Source: JAXMCI01 sp046349435
Lineage (GTDB): Bacteria; Pseudomonadota; Alphaproteobacteria; Dongiales; Dongiaceae
DNA length: 50,775 nucleotides
Assembly: GCA_046349435.1 (NCBI GenBank)
Contig: JAXMCI010000050.1
Location: 1 to 50,775 of the forward strand
Direction: 5' to 3'
Made by a program: the position numbers and the translations under genes. Below the pieces are notes generated by a model. That model searched no databases, was not told the DNA's origin, and was given only the letters and a program-made list of their open reading frames with translations. Positions 14,991-23,818 of this stretch are shown in pieces (within the stretch, counting starts at the first letter, position 1; each line of letters begins with the position of its first letter).

Positions 14991-15810
14991 GGCGGGCCGC
15001 CTCGGCCTCGATCATCGCGGCGATCACCGCCTCGGTCTCGGGGTCGGCCGGCGGCGGGGTCACGTCGACGTCCTTGCCGAGCGTGTCGCGGATCAGCTCG
15101 AGCGCCTTCACCCGGCCGTACCACTTGAAGACCGACGGCACGGCGTGCCAGGGGGCGAAGGTGGTCGAGGTGCGGCGGAACATCTCGTCGATCGCCGTCT
15201 CGTACTCGGCCCAGTGGCGCCGGTTGCGCAGGTCCTCGGCCGTCAGCTTCCAGCGCTTGTAGGGCACCGAGAGGCGCTCGCGGAAGCGCTCGAGCTGCGC
15301 CTCCGGCGTGATGTGCAGGAACAGCTTCACCAGCCGCGCCCCGGCGTCGGTCAGCATCCGCTCGACCTCGTTGATCTCCTCGTAGGCGCGCTTCCACTCG
15401 GCCTTTTTGGCCAGCCCCTCGACCCGCTCGACCAGCACCCGGCCGTACCAGGACCGGTCGAAGACGGCGATCATGCCGGGCTCCGGCAGCCGCTTCCAGA
15501 AGCGGTAGAGATAGTGCCGTCCCTGCTCGGCCGGCAGCGGCGCGCCGATTGGCCAGACGCGGAAGTTGCGCGGGTCGAGGCGGGCCGACATGCGGCGGAT
15601 CAGGCCGCCCTTGCCGGCGGTGTCCCAGCCCTCCAGCACGATGATGCCGCGGCGGCCCTGGCGCTGATAGGCCTGCTGCAGGTTGAGCATGTCGAGCTGG
15701 AGAGCCTTGAGGCGCCGCTCGTAGGTTTCCTCGTCCTTCAGCTTGCGCCCGAGGTCGACCTTGTCGAGCTGCGGCGGATGCTTCTCGGCCTTGATCTTGC
15801 CGTAGGACAT
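14980..15810 (-). CDS. ppk2: Polyphosphate kinase 2 family protein
   Basis: A 276-residue PPK2 enzyme, which transfers phosphate between polyphosphate and nucleotides in the cytoplasm. Walker A is VLEGWDTAGKGGLI, the lid/Walker B region is VFDRSWYGRVLVERVEG, and VKLFLHITPEAQLERFRER plus PYKRWKLTAEDLRNR are family signatures. The length suits single-domain (class I-type) PPK2; whether it prefers ADP, GDP or AMP cannot be read. The ATG at 15810 follows GGGGGAACGGGTC; a longer frame upstream overlaps the argD promoter and is not used. Confidence 0.88.
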   Translation of the reverse strand: MSYGKIKAEKHPPQLDKVDLGRKLKDEETYERRLKALQLDMLNLQQAYQRQGRRGIIVLEGWDTAGKGGLIRRMSARLDPRNFRVWPIGAPLPAEQGRHYLYRFWKRLPEPGMIAVFDRSWYGRVLVERVEGLAKKAEWKRAYEEINEVERMLTDAGARLVKLFLHITPEAQLERFRERLSVPYKRWKLTAEDLRNRRHWAEYETAIDEMFRRTSTTFAPWHAVPSVFKWYGRVKALELIRDTLGKDVDVTPPPADPETEAVIAAMIEAEAARLKA

Positions 15811-15859
15811 GACCCGTTCCCCCTCGCTTTCCCCCGGCCTGCGCTCCCCCGTGGCTTTG

Positions 15860-15888
15860 TTGACAGGCTCGGGGATTGCCACGATAGT
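15860..15888 (+). promoter_or_regulatory. Sigma-70 promoter of argD-argF-hslO
   Basis: TTGACA at 15860-15865 is separated by 17 bp from GATAGT at 15883-15888, close to the sigma-70 consensus. Transcription would start near 15895, giving a leader of about 80 nt before argD. Confidence 0.65.
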
Positions 15889-15973
15889 GCCCGCTTTTCG
15901 CGGGACAGCGACCTCGGCCGTCGACGCCCTGGAGCCGGGCGACGGCATCTCATTGGCTCATCGGGAGTCTGCC

Positions 15974-17161
15974 GTGATTCCAGCGGTCATGCCAACCTAC
16001 AACCGGGCCGACCTCGCCTTCGAGCGGGGCGAGGGTGCTTACCTCTTCACCCCGGACGGGCGACGCTATCTCGACTTCGCGAGCGGCATCGCGGTGACCG
16101 CGCTGGGCCATGCCCATCCGCACTTGGTGAAGGCGCTGACCGAGCAGGCCGGCAAGCTCTGGCACACCTCGAACCTGTTCCGCATCCCCGGCCAGGACCG
16201 CCTGGCCGAGCGCCTGGTGGCGGCCAGCTTCGCCGACAGCGTGTTCTTCACCAACTCGGGCGGCGAGGCGGTCGAGTGCGGCCTCAAGATCGTCCGCAAG
16301 TACCATGACGAGAACGGCCAGCCCGACCGCTACCGGGTGATCACCTGCGACGGCTCCTTCCACGGCCGCACGCTCGCCACGATCTCCGCCGCCGGCCAGG
16401 AAAAATATCTCAAGGGCTTCCTGCCGGCGGTCGAGGGCTTCGACCAGGTCGCCTTCGGCAACCTCAACGAGCTGCGCGCCGCGATCCGCCCCGACACCGC
16501 CGCCATCCTGGTCGAGCCGGTGCAGGGCGAGGGCGGCATGCGCGCCGGCAGCCTCGACTACCTGCGCGGCCTGCGCGCCGTCGCCGACGAGTTCGGCCTG
16601 CTGCTGTTCTTCGACGAGGTGCAGTCCGGCATGGGCCGCACCGGCCGCCTGTTCGCCCATGAATGGGCCGGCATCAAGCCGGACATCGTGGCGACCGCCA
16701 AGGGCATCGGCGGCGGCTTCCCGCTCGGCGCGTGCCTCGCCAGCGAGAAGGCGGCGCGCGCGCTCACCGCCGGCAGCCACGGCAGCACCTATGGCGGCAA
16801 CCCGCTCGCCATGGCGGTCGGCAACGCCGTGCTCGACATCATCCTGGCCGACGGCTTCATGGCCCGGGTCGACGCCGTCGCGCAGCGGCTGCGCGCGCAG
16901 CTGCAGGACCTCGCCCGCCGCCATCCCAAGGTGATCGCCGAGGTGCGCGGCGCCGGGCTGATGATCGGGCTGAAGTGCGTCGTGCCGAACGGCGACATGG
17001 TGGCGGGCCTGCGCCAGCGCGGCCTGCTCAGCGTGCCGGCCGGCGACAACGTCGTGCGGCTGCTGCCGCCGCTGATCATCGAGGACAGCCACATCGCCGA
17101 GGCGATGGCGATCCTCGAGGCGACCTGCGCCGGCTTGCCGGCGGTCGCCGGCACGGCCTGA
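15974..17161 (+). CDS. argD: Acetylornithine aminotransferase
   Basis: A 395-residue class III PLP aminotransferase converting N-acetylglutamate semialdehyde to N-acetylornithine in arginine synthesis. It has MPTYNRADLAFERGEG at the N-terminus, FFTNSGGEAVECGLKIVRKY, LLLFFDEVQSGMGRTG and the PLP lysine in IVATAKGIGGGFPLGA. The GTG start follows CGGGAG with a 7-base gap; the ATG five codons later lacks a ribosome site. The argF gene follows 11 bp after the stop, which fixes the role as ArgD rather than another ornithine aminotransferase. Confidence 0.93.
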   Translation: MIPAVMPTYNRADLAFERGEGAYLFTPDGRRYLDFASGIAVTALGHAHPHLVKALTEQAGKLWHTSNLFRIPGQDRLAERLVAASFADSVFFTNSGGEAVECGLKIVRKYHDENGQPDRYRVITCDGSFHGRTLATISAAGQEKYLKGFLPAVEGFDQVAFGNLNELRAAIRPDTAAILVEPVQGEGGMRAGSLDYLRGLRAVADEFGLLLFFDEVQSGMGRTGRLFAHEWAGIKPDIVATAKGIGGGFPLGACLASEKAARALTAGSHGSTYGGNPLAMAVGNAVLDIILADGFMARVDAVAQRLRAQLQDLARRHPKVIAEVRGAGLMIGLKCVVPNGDMVAGLRQRGLLSVPAGDNVVRLLPPLIIEDSHIAEAMAILEATCAGLPAVAGTA

Positions 17162-17172
17162 GGCAACCCATC

Positions 17173-18087
17173 TTGCCCCAGGCCCGGCCCCGCCACTTCC
17201 TCGACCTCGACCGGCTCGAGCGCCGGACGCTGCGCGCCATCCTCGATTCCGGGCTGGCGATGAAGCGCCGGCGCTGGCCGGCCGAGCGCCCGCTTGCCGG
17301 CAAGGCCCTGGCGATGATCTTCGAGAAGCCCTCGACGCGCACCCGCGTCTCCTTCGAGCTCGGCATGCGCCAGCTCGGCGGCGAGGTCATCGTGCTCGAC
17401 CGCGACGGCTCGCAGCTCGGGCGCGGCGAGACGGTGGCCGACACGGCGCGGGTGCTGTCGCGCTACGTCGACGTCATCATGCTGCGCACCACGCGCGAGG
17501 AGAAGCTGCTCGAGCTCGCCGCCCATGCCAGCGTGCCGGTGATCAACGGGCTGACCGACCGGACCCATCCCTGCCAGCTGATGGCCGACGTGATGACGGT
17601 CGAGGAGCATCTCGGCCCGATCGCCGGCCGGCGGGTGGCGTGGAGCGGCGACGGCAACAACATGGCGACCTCGTGGATCCACGCCGCCGTGCAGTTCGAG
17701 TTCGAGCTGCTGCTGGCCTGCCCGCAGGAGCTGATGCCGCCGGCCGACGTGCTGCGCTGGGCCGGCCAGCAGGGCGGCAAGGTCAGCGTCACCAGCGACG
17801 TCGACGCCGCCGTCAAGGGCGCCGACTGCATCGTCACCGACACCTGGGTGTCGATGGGCGACGGCGAGGCCGCGGTGCGCCACAACCTGCTGGCGCCCTA
17901 CCGCGTCGACGAGCGGCTGATGGGCCTGGCCAAGCCCGACGCCATCTTCCTGCACTGCCTGCCGGCCCATCGCGGCGAGGAGGTCACCGACGGGGTGATC
18001 GACGGGCCGCACTCGGTGGTGTGGGACGAGGCGGAGAATCGCTTGCATGCCCAGAAGGCGATTCTTACGTGGTGTCTCGAGCAGTAG
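17173..18087 (+). CDS. argF: Ornithine carbamoyltransferase
   Basis: A 304-residue enzyme making citrulline from ornithine and carbamoyl phosphate. The carbamoyl-phosphate loop is FEKPSTRTRVSFE; the ornithine-side motifs DRTHPCQLMAD and FLHCLPAHRGEEV are intact, as is VAWSGDGNNMATSW. I place the start at TTG 17173 (LPQARPRHFLDLD), which gives the standard length and follows GAGG. The frame is open upstream only because it shadows argD. It is co-transcribed with argD and hslO. Confidence 0.93.
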   Translation: MPQARPRHFLDLDRLERRTLRAILDSGLAMKRRRWPAERPLAGKALAMIFEKPSTRTRVSFELGMRQLGGEVIVLDRDGSQLGRGETVADTARVLSRYVDVIMLRTTREEKLLELAAHASVPVINGLTDRTHPCQLMADVMTVEEHLGPIAGRRVAWSGDGNNMATSWIHAAVQFEFELLLACPQELMPPADVLRWAGQQGGKVSVTSDVDAAVKGADCIVTDTWVSMGDGEAAVRHNLLAPYRVDERLMGLAKPDAIFLHCLPAHRGEEVTDGVIDGPHSVVWDEAENRLHAQKAILTWCLEQ

Positions 18088-18112
18088 CGGACAGAGCGAG
18101 ACACGCGCGGAC

Positions 18113-19087
18113 ATGACCGAGGCAATGGCGGCGTCGACCGGGACCGCCGGCGGCGCCCCGCCGGTCGACATGGTGCAACCCTTCCAGATCGAGCGCGGCG
18201 GCACCCGCGGCCGGCTGGTGCGGCTCGGGCCGCTGATCGACACGGTGCTGGGCCAGCACGCCTATCCCGCGCCGGTGGCGCAGCTGCTGGCCGAGATGCT
18301 GTCGCTCGCCGTGGCGCTCTCCAGCGCGCTGAAATATGACGGCGTCTTCACCCTGCAGACCAAGGGCGACGGCCCGGTGCGGCTGATGGTGGCCGACGTC
18401 ACCAGCCGCGGCGAGGTCCGCGGCTACGCCCAGTTCGACACGGCCCGGCTGGCGGCGCTTACCCCCGGCGCCGGCGGCGCGCTCTCGGTGCCGCGGCTGC
18501 TCGGCGCCGGCTATCTCGCCTTCACCGTCGACCAGGGCACCAGCACCGAGCGCTACCAGGGCATCGTCGAGCTGACCGGCGCCACGCTGGTCGACTGCAT
18601 CCACCACTATTTCCGCCAGTCCGAGCAGCTCGATGCCGGCATCAAGCTGGCGATCTCGGGCGAGGACGGCTGGCGGGCCGGCGTGCTGATGCTGCAGCGG
18701 GTGCCCGAATCGGGCGGCGCGCGGTTCGAGGCCGGCGCGGCGGACGAGGCGGGTGACGAGGCGGAGCTGGCCGAGGATGGCTGGCGGCGGGCGCTGGCGC
18801 TGATGGGCAGCGCCACCAGCGCCGAGCTCACCGACCGGGCGCTCGCCCCAAACGACCTGCTCTGGCGCCTGTTCCACGAGGACGGGGTGCGCGTCTTCAC
18901 CCCGGTGCCGCTGCGCGCCGGCTGCCGCTGCTCGCGCGAGCGGGTCGAGGAGGTGCTGCGCGCCCTGCCGCGCGGCGAGGTCGAGCACCTCAAGGTCGAC
19001 GGCCGGATCGAGGTCACCTGCGAGTTCTGCAACCGCCAGTACCTGTTCGACGAGGACGCGCTGGCCCGCCTGCTGCCGGCCGGGTGA
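18113..19087 (+). CDS. hslO: Redox-regulated chaperone Hsp33
   Basis: A 324-residue cytoplasmic holdase activated by oxidation. The N-terminal domain contains the family phrases LLAEMLSLAVALSSALKYDG, LQTKGDGPVRLMVADV and ERYQGIVELTG. The C-terminal zinc switch is complete: CRC in AGCRCSRERVEEVL and CEFC in VTCEFCNRQYLF. It lies 25 bp after argF, an arrangement common in alphaproteobacteria. It overlaps a possible GTG start of the next gene. Confidence 0.93.
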   Translation: MTEAMAASTGTAGGAPPVDMVQPFQIERGGTRGRLVRLGPLIDTVLGQHAYPAPVAQLLAEMLSLAVALSSALKYDGVFTLQTKGDGPVRLMVADVTSRGEVRGYAQFDTARLAALTPGAGGALSVPRLLGAGYLAFTVDQGTSTERYQGIVELTGATLVDCIHHYFRQSEQLDAGIKLAISGEDGWRAGVLMLQRVPESGGARFEAGAADEAGDEAELAEDGWRRALALMGSATSAELTDRALAPNDLLWRLFHEDGVRVFTPVPLRAGCRCSRERVEEVLRALPRGEVEHLKVDGRIEVTCEFCNRQYLFDEDALARLLPAG

Positions 19088-19092
19088 GGCCG

Positions 19093-19680
19093 ATGCCGCG
19101 CGCCCTCCGCGCCGTCGCGCTCGGGCTGCTGCTGGCGCTGGCCGGCTGCAACGCCGCGCCGCCGCCGCCCGCCCCGCTGCCGGAGCTGACCTGGGGCCGG
19201 CTGCCGCCCTTCGAGCTCGACGTCAGCACCGTCGCCATCGACGACGCCTATCGGCCGGCGCCGGGCGGCGGCCATGTCGAGAACGAGATGCCGGTGCCGC
19301 CGGCGGTCGCCGCCGAGCGCTGGGCGCGCGACCGGCTGCGCGCCGTCGGCCGGGCCGGCACCGCCCGCTTCACGATCGCCGAGGCCTCGGTGGTGGCGGT
19401 GCCGCTGTCGCGGAACGGCGGGCTCAGCGGCACCTTCACCGACCAGCAGACGCTGCGCTACGACGCCCGCCTGTCGGTCCGGCTCGAGGTCGAGAACCTG
19501 GCCCAGGGGCGCTCCGGCATGGTCACCGCCGAGGCCAGCCGCAGCCAGACGGTGGCCGAGAAGGCGACGCCCGAGGAGCGCCGGCGGCTGCAGTTCGCGC
19601 TGGTCGAGGCGCTGCTCGAGCAAGTCAACGGCGAGCTGGAGAAGAGCATCCCGCTCTATCTCGGCCCCTATCTGCGCTGA
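19093..19680 (+). CDS. Putative lipoprotein, function unknown
   Basis: A 195-residue protein with a lipobox (LLLALAGC, Cys near residue 18) and a proline-rich spacer. A globular domain follows with WARDRLRAVGRAGTARFTI, LRYDARLSVRLEVEN and ERRRLQFALVEALLEQVNGELEKSIP. It should be anchored to a membrane facing the periplasm. I recognise a conserved alphaproteobacterial hypothetical, but no function. An upstream GTG (19084) overlapping the hslO stop is an alternative start. Its 3' end overlaps the convergent PAP2 gene by 13 bp. Confidence 0.75.
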   Translation: MPRALRAVALGLLLALAGCNAAPPPPAPLPELTWGRLPPFELDVSTVAIDDAYRPAPGGGHVENEMPVPPAVAAERWARDRLRAVGRAGTARFTIAEASVVAVPLSRNGGLSGTFTDQQTLRYDARLSVRLEVENLAQGRSGMVTAEASRSQTVAEKATPEERRRLQFALVEALLEQVNGELEKSIPLYLGPYLR

Positions 19681-20342
19681 CGCCCGCGCCGGGCGTAGGC
19701 ACCGTCCTCGCCGCGGCGGAACACCCAGCCCTGCCGGCTCCACAGCCGGCGCAGCGCGAGCGTCACCAGGATGGCGATGGTCGCCCCCGCCAGCACGTCG
19801 CTGGGATAGTGCGCCCCCACCGCCAGCCGGGTCGCGGCGAGCAGCGCCGCCAGCGCCAGCAGCGGCCAGCGCCAGCGCGGGAAGAGGAACCCGGCGGCGC
19901 AGGCGGCGGCGAACAGCGTCGCGGTATGGCCGGAGGGGAAGGACTGGTAGACGGAGGAGAACGCCATCGGCTTGAAGGCGTAGATGCCGTCCTCGAGCAG
20001 CCGCGGCCGGCTGCGCCCGACCAGCACCTTGACGATGTCGACGACGATCCCTGAGACGGCGATCGCGGCGAAGACGAAGGTGACGCGCGAGGCGTGGCGC
20101 AGCAGCAGCGCGCGGCGGCGCGGCGCGGCGCGGCGGGCGAGCAGCGTGCAGGCAAGCGCGGCCGCCGCCAGCGGCGGCAGGTAGACGAGCGAGCTGCCGA
20201 GCACCGTCAGCGCCCGGTAGGCGGCGATCACCGGACCGTCGGCCGATTCGAGGAGCTCGGTGATGGTCGGATCGCCGTAGCGGATCAACAGCGGCACCGC
20301 CACCGCCACCAGGGCCACGGTCAGCCAGCCGCGCGGGTCCAT
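19668..20342 (-). CDS. PAP2-superfamily phosphatase
   Basis: A 224-residue membrane protein with about six helices and the three PAP2 signatures in order: KVLVGRSRPR, SFPSGHTATL and RLAVGAHYPSDVLAG. These form the acid phosphatase active site with the catalytic His in the third motif. Such enzymes dephosphorylate undecaprenyl pyrophosphate or lipid phosphates at the periplasmic face. The specific lipid cannot be read. Confidence 0.87.
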   Translation of the reverse strand: MDPRGWLTVALVAVAVPLLIRYGDPTITELLESADGPVIAAYRALTVLGSSLVYLPPLAAAALACTLLARRAAPRRRALLLRHASRVTFVFAAIAVSGIVVDIVKVLVGRSRPRLLEDGIYAFKPMAFSSVYQSFPSGHTATLFAAACAAGFLFPRWRWPLLALAALLAATRLAVGAHYPSDVLAGATIAILVTLALRRLWSRQGWVFRRGEDGAYARRGRQRR

Positions 20343-20539
20343 CGAGGGGCCCCGACCTCAGCCGGCCGCCCGGCCCGGCCGTGGGGCGCCGAGGACGAGC
20401 AGCACGGAACGGGCTTCGGGCAAGATATCGATCGCCGCGGCGAGGGCTGGGACGCGGCGCATCACATCATGGCCGCCTGGGGGTGTCGAGGGCGGTGCCA
20501 CCCCGGTCCACATCGCCCCTGCGGCACCGGGGGCAGGGC

Positions 20540-20601
20540 TCACGCGAAGCCGCGAAGGACGCGAAGATGCCCTGCCTTCGTGGCTTCGCGCCTTCGCGTG
20601 A
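20540..20601. repeat. Imperfect palindrome of CGCGAAG units
   Basis: TCACGCGAAGCCGCGAAG on the left faces CTTCGCGCCTTCGCGTGA on the right. The inner sequence repeats GCGAAG-type units. A related palindrome with G for A (CGCGGAGG units) occurs at 45466-45546. The ~200 bp between this element and the PAP2 gene start show no gene. Confidence 0.7.
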
Positions 20602-20618
20602 TCAATGCGGCCTCGACC

Positions 20619-21452
20619 CTACGCCGGCCGCTCCGCCCGCAGCGAGAAGGCGAGCGGCAGCCACGGGCGGTCGGGCCAGCGATAGAGGCCGCCCTCGGCG
20701 GGGACGAGCTCGGCGAACATGCGCCAGGGCACGCAGTCGTGCTCGTGCAGCCACGCCAGCCGCAGCCCGGCGGCGATCAGGCCGTTGACGATGTCCGCCA
20801 GCGTATGCTGCCAGACCACGGTGCGGCTGTTGGCGAGCCGCGCCGAGTCGTCGGCGTAGTCGCGGGGATCGTCGATGACCAGCGGCCGGCGATGGAAATA
20901 GGGGACGAATCGCCCGGCCGTGCCGTCCGCCTGCGGCGTCAGGTCGTCGAACACCAGCGCCGCGGGATGGCCCTCGGCGAGATAGAGGAAGCCGCCCGGG
21001 CGGACGAAGCCGGCGGCGATGGCGGCCCAGCGGGCGATGTCGGGCAGCCAGGCGATCGCGCCCCAGGTGACGTAGACGATGTCGAAGCCCTGCGGCTCGC
21101 CGATCGCGGCCGGCGCGTCGTAGAGGTCGGCCTCGACGAAGCGGGCGCGCCCGGCGAGGCCGAGCTCGTCCGCCAGCCGGCGCGCCGCCGCCACCGCCGG
21201 GGTCGAGAAGTCGAGCCCCACCACCGTGGCGCCGCGCTGCGCCAGGACCAGGCTGTCGCGGCCGAAATGGCATTGCAGGTGGAGGACCCGGCGGCCCGCC
21301 ACCGGGCCGAGCTCGGCCTCCTCGATCGGATGCAGCGCGCCCCGGCCGGCGCGCAGCGCGGCGAGGTCGTAGCTCGGCGCGCCGAGGTGGATCGGCACGC
21401 GCTCGTCCCAGTTGGCGCGGTTGACGGCGCGCCAGTCCTCCGCCCCCTGCAT
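20619..21452 (-). CDS. Class I SAM-dependent methyltransferase
   Basis: A 277-residue Rossmann methyltransferase. Motif I is VLHLQCHFGRDSLVLAQRGA, followed by VVGLDFSTPAVAAAR (acidic/aspartate position of motif II) and FDIVYVTWGAIAWLPDI (motif IV region). The acceptor is unknown; this subfamily (LQCHFG type) is widespread and uncharacterised. It begins 7 bp after folE and probably belongs to the apaG-folE operon. Confidence 0.83.
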   Translation of the reverse strand: MQGAEDWRAVNRANWDERVPIHLGAPSYDLAALRAGRGALHPIEEAELGPVAGRRVLHLQCHFGRDSLVLAQRGATVVGLDFSTPAVAAARRLADELGLAGRARFVEADLYDAPAAIGEPQGFDIVYVTWGAIAWLPDIARWAAIAAGFVRPGGFLYLAEGHPAALVFDDLTPQADGTAGRFVPYFHRRPLVIDDPRDYADDSARLANSRTVVWQHTLADIVNGLIAAGLRLAWLHEHDCVPWRMFAELVPAEGGLYRWPDRPWLPLAFSLRAERPA

Positions 21453-21459
21453 CGCCGGC

Positions 21460-22107
21460 TCAGACGTTGCCGAGCGCTGCCGCGCCGGGGTTGCCGATGA
21501 TGGCGAGGAACTCGCGGCGGGTCGACTGGTTGGCGCGGAAGGCGCCGAGCATGCGGCTGGTCACCATGCTGGTGCCCGGCTTGTGCACGCCGCGCGTCGT
21601 CATGCACTGGTGGGCGGCGTCGATCACCACCGCGACGCCCTTGGGCTGCAGCACCTGGTCGATGACGTTGGCGACCTGGGCGGTCAGCTTCTCCTGGATC
21701 TGCAGGCGGCGGCTGTAGACCTCGAGCACGCGGGCGAGCTTGCTGATCCCGACCACCCGGCGCTCCGGCAGGTAGGCGATGTGGGCGCGGCCGATGATCG
21801 GCGCCATGTGGTGCTCGCAGTGCGATTCGAAGCGGATGTCGCGCAGCACGACCATCTCGTCATAGCCCTCGGTCTCCTCGAAGGTGCGCTGCAGCAGCTC
21901 GACCGGGTCGCTGTCGTAGCCGGAGAAGAACTCCTCATAGGCGCGCACCACCCGGCCGGGGGTGCCGAGCAGCCCCTCGCGGCCGGGATCGTCGCCGGCC
22001 CAGCGGATCAGCGTGCGCACCGCCTCCTCGGCCTCGGCGCGGCTCGGCCGGGCCGCGCTGGCGGGCGCGGGCTTGGCCGGCCGCTTGCGGGATGGCACTT
22101 CGTTCAT
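21460..22107 (-). CDS. folE: GTP cyclohydrolase I
   Basis: A 215-residue type I enzyme that opens GTP to 7,8-dihydroneopterin triphosphate, the first step of folate synthesis. Zinc and catalytic residues are in FESHCEHHMAPIIGRAHIAY, ISKLARVLEVYSRRLQIQE and DAAHQCMTTRGVHKPG. The N-terminal ~25 residues form a basic, proline-rich extension. Its ATG overlaps the apaG stop by 4 bp. Confidence 0.95.
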   Translation of the reverse strand: MNEVPSRKRPAKPAPASAARPSRAEAEEAVRTLIRWAGDDPGREGLLGTPGRVVRAYEEFFSGYDSDPVELLQRTFEETEGYDEMVVLRDIRFESHCEHHMAPIIGRAHIAYLPERRVVGISKLARVLEVYSRRLQIQEKLTAQVANVIDQVLQPKGVAVVIDAAHQCMTTRGVHKPGTSMVTSRMLGAFRANQSTRREFLAIIGNPGAAALGNV

Positions 22108-22589
22108 CGCGGTGATCCTCGCGAAATCGTGACGGCAAGGGACTGACGGCAGTGGTCTGACGGCAGGGACGGCCCGGCCGGCGGCGCGCCGCCTGCCGAG
22201 GTGGGTTGGATCGGCTGGTGCGGGCTGTCCAGGGAGAAGGGCGGCACGGCGACGTCGAAGCGCTCGCCGGTCTCGTTCTCCATCTGGTAGGTGCCGACCA
22301 TGATGCCGGACGGCGTCGGCAGCGGCGTGCCGCTGGTGTACTCGAAGCTCTCGCCGGGCTTCAGCACCGGCTGCTCGCCGACCACCCCGGCGCCGCGCAC
22401 CTCCTGCACCCGTCCCAGCGAATCGGTGATCCGCCAGTAGCGGTTGCGCAGCTGCACGGTCTCGGCGCCGTGGTTCTCGATGCGCACGTGATAGGCCCAG
22501 ACATAGTGCGAATCGGAAGGCGAGGACTGCTCCTCGAGATAGAACGGCTTGACGGTGACGGTGATCGCCCGGGTGATCTTGCTGTACAT
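22104..22589 (-). CDS. apaG: ApaG family protein
   Basis: A 161-residue protein with an ApaG beta-sandwich domain: ITVTVKPFYLEEQSSP, YHVRIENHGAETVQLRNRYW, VRGAGVVGEQPVLKPGESFEYTSG and GIMVGTYQMENETG. ApaG is linked to Co2+/Mg2+ homeostasis by genetics only. It is some 30 residues longer than usual: after PFSLDSPHQPIQ the frame runs through a proline-rich tail to a stop overlapping folE. The tail coding region contains CTGACGGCA tandem copies, so it may not be functional. Confidence 0.88.
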   Translation of the reverse strand: MYSKITRAITVTVKPFYLEEQSSPSDSHYVWAYHVRIENHGAETVQLRNRYWRITDSLGRVQEVRGAGVVGEQPVLKPGESFEYTSGTPLPTPSGIMVGTYQMENETGERFDVAVPPFSLDSPHQPIQPTSAGGAPPAGPSLPSDHCRQSLAVTISRGSPR

Positions 22590-22751
22590 CGCGCTGCTGT
22601 TTTCCGCTTCGCCGGCCGTCGCGCCGCGACGGCGCCGCTTGAGGTCATTCTACGCCAAGGCGGCGTGCTGTCCAGGCGGCGGGCCGGCGCCGGCCGTGGA
22701 CGGCAGCCGGGCAACAGCAACCGGGGGGCCGGGTTCCGGAAGCCCTTCCGG

Positions 22752-22788
22752 ACAAAAAGAAAGCGGCGCCGGGAGGCCCGGCGCCGCT
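22752..22788 (-). terminator. Rho-independent terminator of the OmpA-like gene
   Basis: AGCGGCGCCGGG (22762-22773) and CCCGGCGCCGCT (22777-22788) form a 12-bp stem with a 3-base loop. On the minus strand it is followed by TTCTTTTTGT. It lies 24 bp after the stop of the OmpA-like gene. Confidence 0.85.
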
Positions 22789-22811
22789 GATGGTGGAAGT
22801 AGCTCTGCCGA

Positions 22812-23645
22812 TTACTGGACGATGATCTCGGCCCGGCGGTTCTTCGCCTCCGGCACCCCGTCCTTGGTCGGCACGGCCAGCTCGGTCTCGCCGCGGCCCG
22901 CGGTGGTGATCCGGTCGGCGGAGATGCCGCCGCGGATCAGCGCGGAACGGACCGAGTCGGCCCGGCGCAGCGAGAGCTTCAGGTTGTAGTCCGCCGGACC
23001 CGCGGTGTCGGTGTGGCCGACCACGGAGATGTTCGGCGTGCCATGCGCCTTGGCGTCGCTGAGCACGTTGTCGATCACTGCCTGACCCGCGGGCGTGATG
23101 TTCGACTTGTCGAAGTCGAAATACACGATGTAGGTCTGCGGCGCCATCGCAGGCATCTCAGCCGGCTGCGGCTTCGCCTCGAGCTGCGCGAGCGCCTTGA
23201 AGAACTCGTCGCGGCAGGCGGCGATGTCCGCCGGCTGGTGGTTCTCTTCCTGCTGCTCGACCCAGCAATCGAAACGGCCCTGGGCGCGGGCAGCGATTTC
23301 CGGCGCCTTGTCGCGGGCGCCGCCATCCAGCGCCGCCATCAGGCGGGCGCGGGCCTGGGTGATCTCGTCGACCTTGTTGGGCGGCAGCCACCAGTTGCCG
23401 GGCTCCTCGGGGAGCACGACCTCGCCATTGGCGGCGGCGAGACCCTTGCGGGCGAAGTAGCTGGCATCCGGCCAGTCATACATGTCGTCCGCCTCGGAGA
23501 CGCTGAACTGGCGGTACTCGTCAGTCAGCGCCTTCGTGAAGGGCGAGCCGGTGCCCTGGGTGTTGCGCAGCGTGTCGATGCTGCTGGTGCAACCGGCCAG
23601 GATGCCTGCAGCCGCAAGCACGCCGATTAACCTGAACTTGCTCAT
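22812..23645 (-). CDS. OmpA-family outer-membrane lipoprotein
   Basis: A 277-residue protein with a lipobox (AAAGILAGC, Cys near residue 19). A ~130-residue region of unknown fold follows, including FDCWVEQQEENHQPADIAAC. The C-terminal OmpA/Pal peptidoglycan-binding domain has YFDFDKSNITPAGQAVID, SVVGHTDTAGPADYN and LRRADSVRSALI. It should link the outer membrane to peptidoglycan. A strong ribosome site (GGGAGAGGGATCA) precedes the ATG. It is monocistronic, with its own promoter and terminator. Similar proteins in alphaproteobacteria are abundant envelope proteins. Confidence 0.87.
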   Translation of the reverse strand: MSKFRLIGVLAAAGILAGCTSSIDTLRNTQGTGSPFTKALTDEYRQFSVSEADDMYDWPDASYFARKGLAAANGEVVLPEEPGNWWLPPNKVDEITQARARLMAALDGGARDKAPEIAARAQGRFDCWVEQQEENHQPADIAACRDEFFKALAQLEAKPQPAEMPAMAPQTYIVYFDFDKSNITPAGQAVIDNVLSDAKAHGTPNISVVGHTDTAGPADYNLKLSLRRADSVRSALIRGGISADRITTAGRGETELAVPTKDGVPEAKNRRAEIIVQ

Positions 23646-23762
23646 TGATCCCTCTCCCTATGCCGTACGCATCCGACCGAAGACACAGCCGGCCCCAATA
23701 TCCGCTTCGTACCCCCTAGCCGCGGTGCGGTCAATACCGCAGTCAGGCTTAGACCCCAACCG

Positions 23763-23790
23763 ACTATACCATCCCGTCGGTCAAAGTCAA
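23763..23790 (-). promoter_or_regulatory. Sigma-70 promoter of the OmpA-like gene
   Basis: On the minus strand TTGACT (23790-23785) is followed after 16 bp by TATAGT (23768-23763), in an AT-richer patch. The transcript would carry a leader of about 110 nt before the ATG at 23645. Confidence 0.65.
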
Positions 23791-23818
23791 AAGTCGACGA
23801 GTGGTTCCGGGCCGACTT

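Noticed and set aside
20540..20601. CRISPR-like repeat array
   Set aside because: The GCGAAG units are arms of one palindrome without regular spacers; no direct repeat-spacer pattern or cas gene is present anywhere in the window.
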